From an uncultured Lachnospiraceae bacterium (lineage in GTDB: Bacteria; Bacillota; Clostridia; Lachnospirales; Lachnospiraceae), in assembly GCA_910585605.1 (NCBI GenBank), contig CAJUFL010000024.1:1-57546 (forward strand): 57,546 nucleotides of DNA. Direction: 5' to 3'. This document shows, one piece after another, positions 16,821 to 25,800 of the stretch (positions are counted from its first letter, which is position 1; every line of letters begins with the position of its first letter). A model generated the notes under the pieces. The model saw only the letters and a program-made list of their open reading frames with translations. It had not been told where the DNA came from and did no database searches. The position numbers were made by a program, and so were the translations under genes.

Positions 16821-18057
16821 TCACCCAACCTCCAATTTCCTCTTCTAAAAACTCTATTGTACTTTTTACACCCTCCTTATTCCAATCTTTTAGGCTTTTT
16901 TCTTTATATGTTATAACCTCTGTTGCACCAAAATACAACAGACCAACAACAAAACCTAAAATAGCTCCAACCAATGTTCCAGCTCCCGGTACAATACTTC
17001 CAATAGCGGCTCCCAAAACAACAAATTCCAAATCCACTACTATATCAGCAGTATATTCCTCCCAACCTGCATTTTTCTCCTTATTTTCTTTACAATCTGT
17101 ATAAATCTCAAGTCCAGTTGTTGCAACTGTACACAATTTTCCCGCAGTTTTTAATCCCCCATCAATTTTTGATGTAGTTTTTGTTATGGAATCTATATCT
17201 TCCGTTACTATTTTATTCCATTGTCCTGCGCCTATATTATTAGGCCTTTTTGCTGTTTTACATCCATTTACAAGAAATTTTTCCATACCTGTATTCGCAA
17301 TTTCTCCTCCTGATATAAGATATTCAGGTATTTTTGATTCATCTAAGTATTTGCTGTTGCTGATAGTATCCTTCCCAGTGTTTGGATTAGTATTATTCTT
17401 CTTTTTTATAATTGGAATACCATTTTCATCATATCCTACATGTGTATAATTATCCGCCGGTACAAAATACTGTTCTTTTTTCTTGACAACTGGCAGTCCG
17501 TCTTCTACATCACCTGTATAATAATCATCATCCCCGGATACAAACTGCGGTTCTCTTCCATCCCTGTCCACATACTTCACCGGATTCCCCCAGCAGTACC
17601 CATAAGCATTCAACGTTTCCGGATAAGCGGCACTCCCCTTCACCACATCCTCACTGGTAAACCGCCCGCTTCCTGCATCATATTCCCTCGCCTGGGCATA
17701 GTACGTCCCTGCGACCGCATCCCTCTGGTATCCTGTATAGCCAAAAGGCTGGAACCGTCCCTGGTTTCCTGAAAGGTCCGTTCCAAACTCATCATAGCGG
17801 TAAGATGCCACACTGTCCCTTCCATTGCCGGACAGCCGCATCACGCTTCCTGAAAGGTCATTTAAGTAACTGTAACTTTCCCCTTCTTCCTCCATAAACA
17901 AAGCGCCGCTGTCCCAGACATAGCTCTGGACATTTCCGTCCTCTTCTCTCTGTAACAGGTTGTGGTAGCCCTTCGTGAAATCCAGTATGTATTCTGTCTC
18001 CTTATTCCATGTTTCCGGTATGTCCGGCATAAGACCATCCGCTAAGAAATCCGGCAT
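16798..18057 (-). CDS. Orphan RHS core with glycine-zipper toxin (orphan B)
   Basis: A 419-residue open frame that starts inside the RHS region (MPDIPETWNKETEYILDF is shared with the full RHS protein 2). The core ends NPVKYVDRDGREPQF. The linker carries two DENG/EDG..KKK units and QYFVPADNY. The toxin has KRPNNIGAGQWNK, then a strong glycine zipper (about 360-390: LGAAIGSIVPGAG, VGAILGFVVG) and ends ECID like toxin D. Upstream, 18058-18120 holds further RHS scraps (LYNGLGHRTG, then a frameshift). The methionine at 18057 has no convincing ribosome site, so expression is doubtful; I treat it as a donor cassette. Confidence 0.75.
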   Translation of the reverse strand: MPDFLADGLMPDIPETWNKETEYILDFTKGYHNLLQREEDGNVQSYVWDSGALFMEEEGESYSYLNDLSGSVMRLSGNGRDSVASYRYDEFGTDLSGNQGRFQPFGYTGYQRDAVAGTYYAQAREYDAGSGRFTSEDVVKGSAAYPETLNAYGYCWGNPVKYVDRDGREPQFVSGDDDYYTGDVEDGLPVVKKKEQYFVPADNYTHVGYDENGIPIIKKKNNTNPNTGKDTISNSKYLDESKIPEYLISGGEIANTGMEKFLVNGCKTAKRPNNIGAGQWNKIVTEDIDSITKTTSKIDGGLKTAGKLCTVATTGLEIYTDCKENKEKNAGWEEYTADIVVDLEFVVLGAAIGSIVPGAGTLVGAILGFVVGLLYFGATEVITYKEKSLKDWNKEGVKSTIEFLEEEIGGWVNGAECID

Positions 18058-18135
18058 TCTCTCTGCCCCGGTATATCCCGGTTCGGTGCCCTAGACCATT
18101 ATAAAGAGCGTGCGGATCAGGTTCCCACATTACAC

Positions 18136-18585
18136 CTAATAATCATCGTCATCCAGTTCTATATACCTAGCATATCCTTTTCCATTGACCACACCCAGTT
18201 CTACCTTACAACCATAATCCCGATAATACCCAACATGATTAAAATCCGCAGGAATTGTTTTCTTTAACTTCTCCATAAACTCATTGATCATCTCTTTTGC
18301 TTTATCAGAATTCAAATATTCCTTATGCATACCAATTGCCAACCCTGTTGCACCATGATATATTGAAAAAATCAATGTTTCATTTTCATTATCAACAGCC
18401 TCTAAATAATACTCAAATACTTCTTCCATTTCTTCAGATACATATTTTGTCTGACCAAATAGTGCAATTAAGCTTCCCCAAATCTCAGCTATATTCTTCA
18501 TGTTCATGTCAAAGCCAAACGCCTTGCTAGAGCCATTACATTTACTATCATCTTCTAATATTCTAAATATATATTTATTTCTCAT
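18136..18585 (-). CDS. Hypothetical protein, second immunity candidate for the nuclease cassette
   Basis: A 149-residue soluble protein with no signal or membrane segment, acidic at the C-terminus (LDDDDY). It overlaps the preceding gene by the sequence ATGA (start 18585, stop 18582), so the two are translationally coupled. It follows the PD-(D/E)XK-like toxin cassette at 19174. A cytoplasmic location fits immunity to a nuclease. I do not recognise a named immunity family. Confidence 0.65.
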   Translation of the reverse strand: MRNKYIFRILEDDSKCNGSSKAFGFDMNMKNIAEIWGSLIALFGQTKYVSEEMEEVFEYYLEAVDNENETLIFSIYHGATGLAIGMHKEYLNSDKAKEMINEFMEKLKKTIPADFNHVGYYRDYGCKVELGVVNGKGYARYIELDDDDY

Positions 18586-19160
18586 TCAAATGCTACTCCT
18601 CTAAACATTTCTAAATTTATATGTCTTGTGTTATTACTGTGTACCTTCAAATGGAATCCTATATTTTCCAAAGATGTCAAAATAAAACGGTACATTACTT
18701 CCGGATCCGCATCAACATGCTCATCTGTCCATTTAGGTACACCTTTCATTACTGTCATTGTATAATTTCTTTCTAAATCACTCTGTTTCTTGCCTGTACC
18801 CCCTATGCTCACATAATAATATATACAATTAACAAAACCATTTATCACCACATCCATATTATTCTTTAATCCTCTCGTTTTTCGTTGATCAAGTGTATTC
18901 ACTAATCCATAACTCTTATATTCCATACATAAACGGATCCATGCATCAATTACGCCACAAATAGAATACGGCAAATCTAGTGTATGACCCTCCACTACCT
19001 TTTCCAATGCTTTTTCCCATGATACTTCTCCTTCGGGTATCAAATCTGTAGTTATAATTGCTAGGAAATATTGATATAGTTCTGTACTTTCGTCAGCGAT
19101 AAAACTATCCAATTTTTCACGCTCCTTTTGCGTTAATTCTCTCAAAACAAACTCTTCCAT
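18582..19160 (-). CDS. Hypothetical soluble protein, probable immunity to the nuclease cassette
   Basis: A 192-residue protein starting MEEFVLRELTQKERE. The ATG at 19160 has AAGGAG with good spacing; an in-frame extension to 19223 would overlap the toxin gene without a ribosome site. No membrane or signal segment is visible, so it should act in the cytoplasm, as expected for an inhibitor of a DNA- or RNA-cutting toxin. It starts 13 bases after the toxin stop and is coupled to the next gene by an ATGA overlap. No family is recognised. Confidence 0.7.
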   Translation of the reverse strand: MEEFVLRELTQKEREKLDSFIADESTELYQYFLAIITTDLIPEGEVSWEKALEKVVEGHTLDLPYSICGVIDAWIRLCMEYKSYGLVNTLDQRKTRGLKNNMDVVINGFVNCIYYYVSIGGTGKKQSDLERNYTMTVMKGVPKWTDEHVDADPEVMYRFILTSLENIGFHLKVHSNNTRHINLEMFRGVAFE

Positions 19161-19173
19161 ATATCTTTCTCCT

Positions 19174-20766
19174 TTAACTTGCGCATTCATCCTCTTTTTT
19201 AAACAATTTGTCAATTTTATCACTTATAATAGCTACCAATGCCATTAATGCTGAAGCTGCTATTGCATCATCCGCTACAACCCCAAAAGCATCATCAGCC
19301 ACACAAAATACTAGGACAAATATTAACCCTACAATCGCTGCAATATCTTCATCTTGTTCTTCTGGCTTCCGTCCTCCTGATTCCTCATTTTTATTTTTTG
19401 AATTATCATTAAACTTCCTTCCCCAAACTTCTATCCTAGGTCTTTCCTGGTCTTTCTTGTTACGAATATTATACTGTATAATTCCTCCACGTAGATTGTA
19501 ATCTGTTTTATACCAAATTTCTTTTTTTGGATTTCCTGGATAATCTAATATCAATCCATTTGGATTAAATATAGTTCCTTTTACACCTTGATAATGAGTA
19601 GTTTTATTAATACCTTGTATATACGCTTCCAATTGTTGTTTCCCTTGTTCTGTTCCTAAATACGGTTTTATTTCATATACCTCTGCTGTATTACCATCTA
19701 TTAAGATAATATCAGCTCTTCCTTTCCCCGTAGTATTCTTATATAAAGTACCATCATATTGACATCCATCTATTGTATATTCTTTATATCCTTCCTGACC
19801 TGTCTGTGCACATTCTTTTAAGAAATATTCTTGTAATGCTTGATGTGCTGCCCTTCCATCTTTTGTATACTGCGATTCCCTTCCATCCCTGTCCACAAAC
19901 ATCACCGGATTCCCCCAGCAGTACCCATACGCATTCAACGTTTCCGGATAAGCGGCACTCCCCTTCACCACATCCTCACTGGTAAACCGCCCGCTTCCTG
20001 CATCATATTCCCTCGCCTGGGCATAGTAAGTTCCGGCGACTGCATCCCTCTGATAACCCGTATAGCCAAAGGGCTGGAACTTCCCCTGATTTCCCGAAAG
20101 GTCCGTTCCAAACTCATCATACTGGTAGGATATCATATCCTCCCCTCCATGGTTCAATAACCGCATGGTACTTCCCTGCATATCATTTAAGTAGCGGTAG
20201 CTCTCTCCGTTTTCTTCCATAAACAAAGCTCCGCTGTCCCAGACATAGCTCTGGACATTTCCATCCTCTTCTCTCTGTAACAGGTTGTGATAGCCCTTCG
20301 TGAAATCCAGTATGTATTCTGTCTCCTTATTCCATGTTTCCGGTATGTCCGGCAGAAGACCATCCACTCCGGAATCCTGCCCTCTTCCTGCATCCGGCCT
20401 GTCCGGCAGAAAACCATTTTCCTTAAAATCCGGTACTCCTCTTAATCCCGCCGGTTCTGCCTTTCCTTCCCGCATCCCGGTCCGGTGCCCCAGACCATTA
20501 TAAAGATACTCTGCCACATTTCCCATGCTGTCCACAGCCCGGTTCATCCGGTTCATCGCCCCGAATGCATATGCATGTGCCAGGTTTCCGTTTTCCAGCG
20601 TGCGGATCAGGTTCCCCCGTCCGTCATATTCATAGTGGTGCTCTGCCGTGCCGTCCGTATCATAGACTAACTGGTTCAGGGCATTATACGTATAACGGGT
20701 ATGTTTTTCCCCTTCCAGCCTGTCAGTCCGGTTGCCAAAACTGTCATACCGGCAGCTTCTTAACAC
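19174..20766 (-). CDS. Orphan RHS C-terminal cassette with PD-(D/E)XK-like nuclease (orphan A)
   Basis: A 530-residue frame starting at an internal GTG; the frame stays open to the TAG stop of the upstream immunity gene at 21010. The RHS part (to about residue 296, NPVMFVDRDGRE) is almost identical in DNA to RHS protein 2. The toxin part has GRADIILIDG followed by EVYEIKPYLG, the D...ExK pattern of PD-(D/E)XK nucleases, then QQLEAYIQG. A charged linker and a hydrophobic tail (about 470-515, ADDAFGV..ADDAIAAS) follow; this tail resembles the end of RHS protein 2. Compared with RHS protein 2 the YD region lacks ~42 residues. The nuclease assignment rests on the motif only. Confidence 0.75.
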   Translation of the reverse strand: MLRSCRYDSFGNRTDRLEGEKHTRYTYNALNQLVYDTDGTAEHHYEYDGRGNLIRTLENGNLAHAYAFGAMNRMNRAVDSMGNVAEYLYNGLGHRTGMREGKAEPAGLRGVPDFKENGFLPDRPDAGRGQDSGVDGLLPDIPETWNKETEYILDFTKGYHNLLQREEDGNVQSYVWDSGALFMEENGESYRYLNDMQGSTMRLLNHGGEDMISYQYDEFGTDLSGNQGKFQPFGYTGYQRDAVAGTYYAQAREYDAGSGRFTSEDVVKGSAAYPETLNAYGYCWGNPVMFVDRDGRESQYTKDGRAAHQALQEYFLKECAQTGQEGYKEYTIDGCQYDGTLYKNTTGKGRADIILIDGNTAEVYEIKPYLGTEQGKQQLEAYIQGINKTTHYQGVKGTIFNPNGLILDYPGNPKKEIWYKTDYNLRGGIIQYNIRNKKDQERPRIEVWGRKFNDNSKNKNEESGGRKPEEQDEDIAAIVGLIFVLVFCVADDAFGVVADDAIAASALMALVAIISDKIDKLFKKEDECAS

Positions 20767-21009
20767 CTCTCCGTCCTTTGCCGTCCGGATCAGGCGGTGC
20801 AGCCTGTCATATCCATAGGTATAGGTTCCCGTCTCCTCCTCCAGGTCTTTCCGGTAACGCTCCTCACGGATCCGGTTTCCTGCTGCATCATACCCGTACC
20901 GGTACGATTCCAGGATTCCGTCTGTACCGGTATGGACAAGGGATGCCGTAAGCCCTGCCGCATCATAGCCATAGATGACCTCCTTTCCATCCGGATAAAT
21001 GGCGAAGTG

Positions 21010-21789
21010 CTAATCTTTTTTGATTGTAAACTCCAACTCATCATATTTTTTATCACTCTGTAAGTCGTTATAATACCAGAAATACCACGTTCTACCAAAT
21101 GACTCATATTCTATAATCTCATCCGGTTTTTGCCCTTCTATCTTTAAATTTTCTATGCTTTCTCCTTCTTCAAAAAAGTCCTTGCATACTTCTCCAGAAA
21201 TAAAACGTTCCTCCTCTGGATTTATACCAATACTCCCTATTATTTCTGAAGCAATTATATTGTTTTCAATTACTTCTCTTGCATTATCTAGATAAATAGA
21301 ATTATACCGGGCAGTTTCACCTCTCATCTGTTCAAATTGATACATTTTTTTCCCATTTTCCATATCTACATTAAATCGAACGCAATTAAATGCCTCTTCC
21401 TTTTTATCTTTTATGGAACGGTAAAAAAGTAATGCATATTTGTCATTTTCAAATAATTTTATCTCTTCATCAATATTTCGCCGGTACTGCTCTTCTAGTT
21501 CTAAGGAAATTGTTGAATTCAGCAATGCCTCCTGCATACTGTCATAATAAATATTTTCTTTCCCGCTTTCCTTTGTTGAAAAGGGATTTCCGCTCACATT
21601 GACTGTCAGGTTTGTATTCTCTTCATTATCATCAGCCAAATCTGATGAAGCTTCTGTTGCGGTTATACCTAATTCTTCTACCATACTATCTGTTTTTGCC
21701 TTCCAAATCTGAAAAAAACATACCATCAATATCATCCAGATAAAAATCCCCAGGCATACTGCACCTATTACTTTTAATACTCGTTTCAT
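21010..21789 (-). CDS. Membrane-anchored extracytoplasmic protein, immunity paralogue 2
   Basis: A 259-residue protein with one N-terminal membrane helix (about 7-27) and an outer domain. The first ~60 residues are nearly identical to the paralogue at 21968-22750, with a short deletion of KVKD; the middle differs strongly and the end (IEGQKPDEIIE..S, WYFWYYNDLQSD) is again similar. AAGGGAG precedes the ATG. It is the second immunity candidate after RHS toxin 2. Its TAG stop is followed at once, in the same frame, by the orphan RHS fragment, so this end is a recombination junction. It probably protects against a variant of toxin 2 that is now missing. Confidence 0.7.
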   Translation of the reverse strand: MKRVLKVIGAVCLGIFIWMILMVCFFQIWKAKTDSMVEELGITATEASSDLADDNEENTNLTVNVSGNPFSTKESGKENIYYDSMQEALLNSTISLELEEQYRRNIDEEIKLFENDKYALLFYRSIKDKKEEAFNCVRFNVDMENGKKMYQFEQMRGETARYNSIYLDNAREVIENNIIASEIIGSIGINPEEERFISGEVCKDFFEEGESIENLKIEGQKPDEIIEYESFGRTWYFWYYNDLQSDKKYDELEFTIKKD

Positions 21790-21967
21790 AATCAGCTCCC
21801 TTTCAACATTTAAACTCTTTTCATATTATTAACCTATGTATAAGCGGTACCGTTTTCATCTGATAGTATTTCAAAACAGATGCTATTACTCTCGTGCACG
21901 CACAAAGCTATTGAAAACTTCGAAAGATACCTATCTGTTTTATATAATTCAACAAAATTGTAAAAAT

Positions 21968-22750
21968 TTATTTTTCGAAAGTAACCTTTAGTTCACTAAT
22001 AGACCTATCGCTTTGAAAATCATTGAAATACCAAAAATAACTTTTATCCCCCAATGATTCAAACTCTATAATCTCATCTGGCTTCTGTCCTTCAATTTCC
22101 ATGTTAAATACATTTTCTCCTTTTTCCAGAAAATTTTTATTTATCGTTCCACAAATAAATCCTTTTTCGTCCATTATAGAATTTATCATCCGAAACTTTG
22201 AACCCATTATTGCGTTTTGGATCAATTCTTCTAACTCATTTTTTCGTTTTTTATTATGTTTTCTCTCTTGTATCTCACTACAAACATAGGCATATTTTTT
22301 TTCTGCCCCTTCTTCTTTAATTTTAAAATATGACATTATAAAAGCCTCTTCTCTAGAACTTTTTATTGCATTATAACATACAATTATATAATTATCGATT
22401 TCAAATTCCTTGATAACATTATCGAGATTACGTTGATATAAATATTCTTTATCAGAGTTAAGATAATTAGCGTTTACTGCCTCTTGCATACTATCAAAAT
22501 AAATCTCCTCTTGACCTTTCAGCGGAAAGGAATTTCCAGTCACATTGACTGTCAGGTTTGTATTCTCTTCATCATCATCTTTCACTTTATTATCAGCCAA
22601 ATCTGATGAAGCTTCTGTTGCGGTTATACCTAATTCTTCTACCATACTATCTGTTTTTGCCTTCCAAATCTGAAAAAAACATACCATCAATATCATCCAG
22701 ATAAAAATCCCCAGGCATACTGCACCTATTACTTTTAATACTCGTTTCAT
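21968..22750 (-). CDS. Membrane-anchored extracytoplasmic protein, probable immunity to RHS toxin 2
   Basis: A 260-residue protein with one N-terminal helix (MKRVLKVIGAVCLGIFIWMI) and an outer soluble domain. The first gene after RHS toxin 2, it starts 122 bases after the toxin stop with AAGGGAG before the ATG. The outer location fits a toxin that acts at the membrane or envelope. A close paralogue follows (21010-21789), and the spacer before each gene also shares a short repeat (TATAAnnnGTACCGTTTTnATCTG), showing that toxin end and immunity gene were duplicated together. Immunity is inferred. Confidence 0.72.
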   Translation of the reverse strand: MKRVLKVIGAVCLGIFIWMILMVCFFQIWKAKTDSMVEELGITATEASSDLADNKVKDDDEENTNLTVNVTGNSFPLKGQEEIYFDSMQEAVNANYLNSDKEYLYQRNLDNVIKEFEIDNYIIVCYNAIKSSREEAFIMSYFKIKEEGAEKKYAYVCSEIQERKHNKKRKNELEELIQNAIMGSKFRMINSIMDEKGFICGTINKNFLEKGENVFNMEIEGQKPDEIIEFESLGDKSYFWYFNDFQSDRSISELKVTFEK

Positions 22751-22872
22751 AATCAGCTCCCTTTCAACATTTAAACTCTTTTCATATTAATTATCTGACT
22801 GCATCTTTTTATACCAATAATCCACGTATAAATAGTACCGTTTTTATCTGCTGGTGTTCTAAAACAGATACC

Positions 22873-25800
22873 CTATTCCAGTCCACATGTAAGACCGTTT
22901 GCAAACTGCGGTAAATACTGACCAAACTTTGCAAATAATTCTGCCAGAGCTGCAATCACTCCCGGAATTGCTGCATCATCCAACACTCCCACACCACTGG
23001 CATCATTTGAGACCAGCCATATAAGCAATGCCATTGCACCGGCTATCGAAACAGCCGTTGCGGCCGCTCCCAGCATGTCATTCCAGTTTACGTTCTCTTT
23101 GTTATAAGAAAGAGACCAGTTTAAACTGCCGTAATCATCTATCTGTGTACCATCTGGTAATGGTAATGGCATATTTCCACTTGTTCCACCCATTGATACA
23201 CTGTACCCGGTTCCCTTGGCATCCGTATATCTTCCAACACCATATGAGATCCCGGTTTCCTTATCCGAACGCTTAACACTCTCTGTATACTTCCATGTTT
23301 TCGGGTTAAGCCCCTTTCCGGAAAGCTTTGCACTTGCACTGACCCCGGTATCCCCAAATTTCACTTTGGCATTTACTGACCAGCCTTTAAAATTACCAGC
23401 TTCATCTCTTTTAATTACTACTATATTTCCACCTTTATGTGTAGACACTTCATATGTTACATCGTTTCCAACTTTAGTCTCATAATGAATTGTATCTTCA
23501 CCCACAATCTCCTGTTCCCAAATCTTATGAGACCATTCAATTGCTTCACTTACCGCCTCATCCACCTTATCCACGAAATCTTCCGCTTTCTTTTTTACAT
23601 CTGAAAAAGTCGGAAACGCTCCATCCCTGTCCACATACTTCACCGGATTCCCCCAGCAGTACCCATACGCATTCAACGTCTCCGGATCAGCGGCACTTCC
23701 TTTCACCACATCCTCACTGGTAAACCGCCCGCTTCCTGCATCATACTCCCTTGCCTGGGCATAGTAAGTTCCGGCGACTGCATCCCTCTGATAACCCGTA
23801 TAGCCAAAGGGCTGGAACTTCCCCTGATTTCCCGAAAGGTCCGTTCCAAACTCATCATACTGGTAGGATATCATATCCTCCCCTCCATGGTTCAATAACC
23901 GCATGGTACTTCCCTGCATATCATTTAAGTAGCGGTAGCTCTCTCCGTTTTCTTCCATAAACAAAGCTCCGCTGTCCCAGACATAGCTCTGGACATTTCC
24001 ATCCTCTTCTCTCTGTAACAGGTTGTGATAGCCCTTCGTGAAATCCAGTATGTATTCTGTCTCCTTATTCCATGTTTCCGGTATGTCCGGCAGAAGACCA
24101 TCCACTCCGGAATCCTGCCCTCTTCCTGCATCCGGCCTGTCCGGCAGAAAACCATTTTCCTTAAAATCCGGTACTCCTCTTAATCCCGCCGGTTCTGCCT
24201 TTCCTTCCCGCATCCCGGTCCGGTGCCCCAGACCATTATAAAGATACTCTGCCACATTTCCCATGCTGTCCACAGCCCGGTTCATCCGGTTCATCGCCCC
24301 GAATGCATATGCATGTGCCAGGTTTCCGTTTTCCAGCGTGCGGATCAGGTTCCCCCGTCCGTCATATTCATAGTGGTGCTCTGCCGTGCCGTCCGTATCA
24401 TAGACTAACTGGTTCAGGGCATTATACGTATAACGGGTATGTTTTTCCCCTTCCAGCCTGTCAGTCCGGTTGCCAAAACTGTCATACCGGCAGCTTCTTA
24501 ACACCTCTCCGTCCTTTGCCGTCCGGATCAGGCGGTGCAGCCTGTCATATCCATAGGTATAGGTTCCCGTCTCCTCCTCCAGGTCTTTCCGGTAACGCTC
24601 CTCACGGATCCGGTTTCCTGCTGCATCATACCCGTACCGGTACGATTCCAGGATGCCGTCTGCACCGGTATGGACAAGGGATGCCGTAAGGCCTGCGGCA
24701 TCATAGCCATATTCGGTCAGAATCCCGTCACTGGTTCTCCTTGACGAAAGCCGCCCATAGGCGTCATAGGCATACTCTGCCCTCTGGCTGCCGCTCTCCA
24801 CACTGGCAAGGCGCAGCAGCCCATCATAACCATAGATGACCTCCTTTCCATCCGGATAAATGACAGCCTCCCGTTCCCCGGATTCTCCATAACGGTACTG
24901 CACTTCCTTTCCCCGATAGTCCGTGGCACGGATAATCCTGCCTTCTCCATCATAAGCAAAAGACATGGTTCCCAGCCAGTCCTTTACCTCCGAAAGTCTC
25001 CTTAAGTCATTATACACAAACTCTGCCTGCTTCCCGTCCCCATAGGTGATCCGTGCTGTCTGCCCGGATACCGTGTAGGCATAGGACGTGGTGAAACCGT
25101 CCCGGTCCGTCCTGCTCTCCAGCCTGCCGGACGCATCATAAACAAAATGTTCTGTTCTTCCCATGGCATCCGTTATGGCGGTCACCTGTCCCAGACGGTC
25201 CCTTGTATAGCGGGTAATATGCTGCCCTTCCCCTGCATCATCCGGTGAAAACTGCATAAGCTCTGCCAGCATTCCGTTACCGTCATAACAGTATCGTGCC
25301 TCCCCGCCTTCTGCATCTGTTACCCCGGTGAGCTTCCCGGTACGGTCATACCGATACGCTGTACGGTTTCCCGATGCATCTGTTACCGCTGTCACGTTTC
25401 CCACTGCATCATACTCCCAGTATTTCCCCTGTCCGGTGCTGCTCTCCATTTTGATCAGACGGTTCAAACAATCATAAGCATAAAAAATACTATATCCGTC
25501 TGCCCTCTCCTTTTTCGTAACATTGCCGCATCCGTCATGGGAATAACGCTCCCATGTGCCGTCCGGGTAGGTGGTCTGCTTTAAAAGTCCCCCTTTTTCA
25601 TAGTGGTACTCTGTCCTTCTCCCTGCTGCATCCGTCACCGAAATGAGATTCCCCACTGCATCATACCCATACCGGACAGTCCTCCCACTGCCATCTGTTT
25701 CCACTGTTTTCCTACCAACTTCATTATACATGATTTTCCGCATATTTCCAATACTATCTTTTACTTCCGTCACATTTCCTACTTCATTATAGGAAATTTC

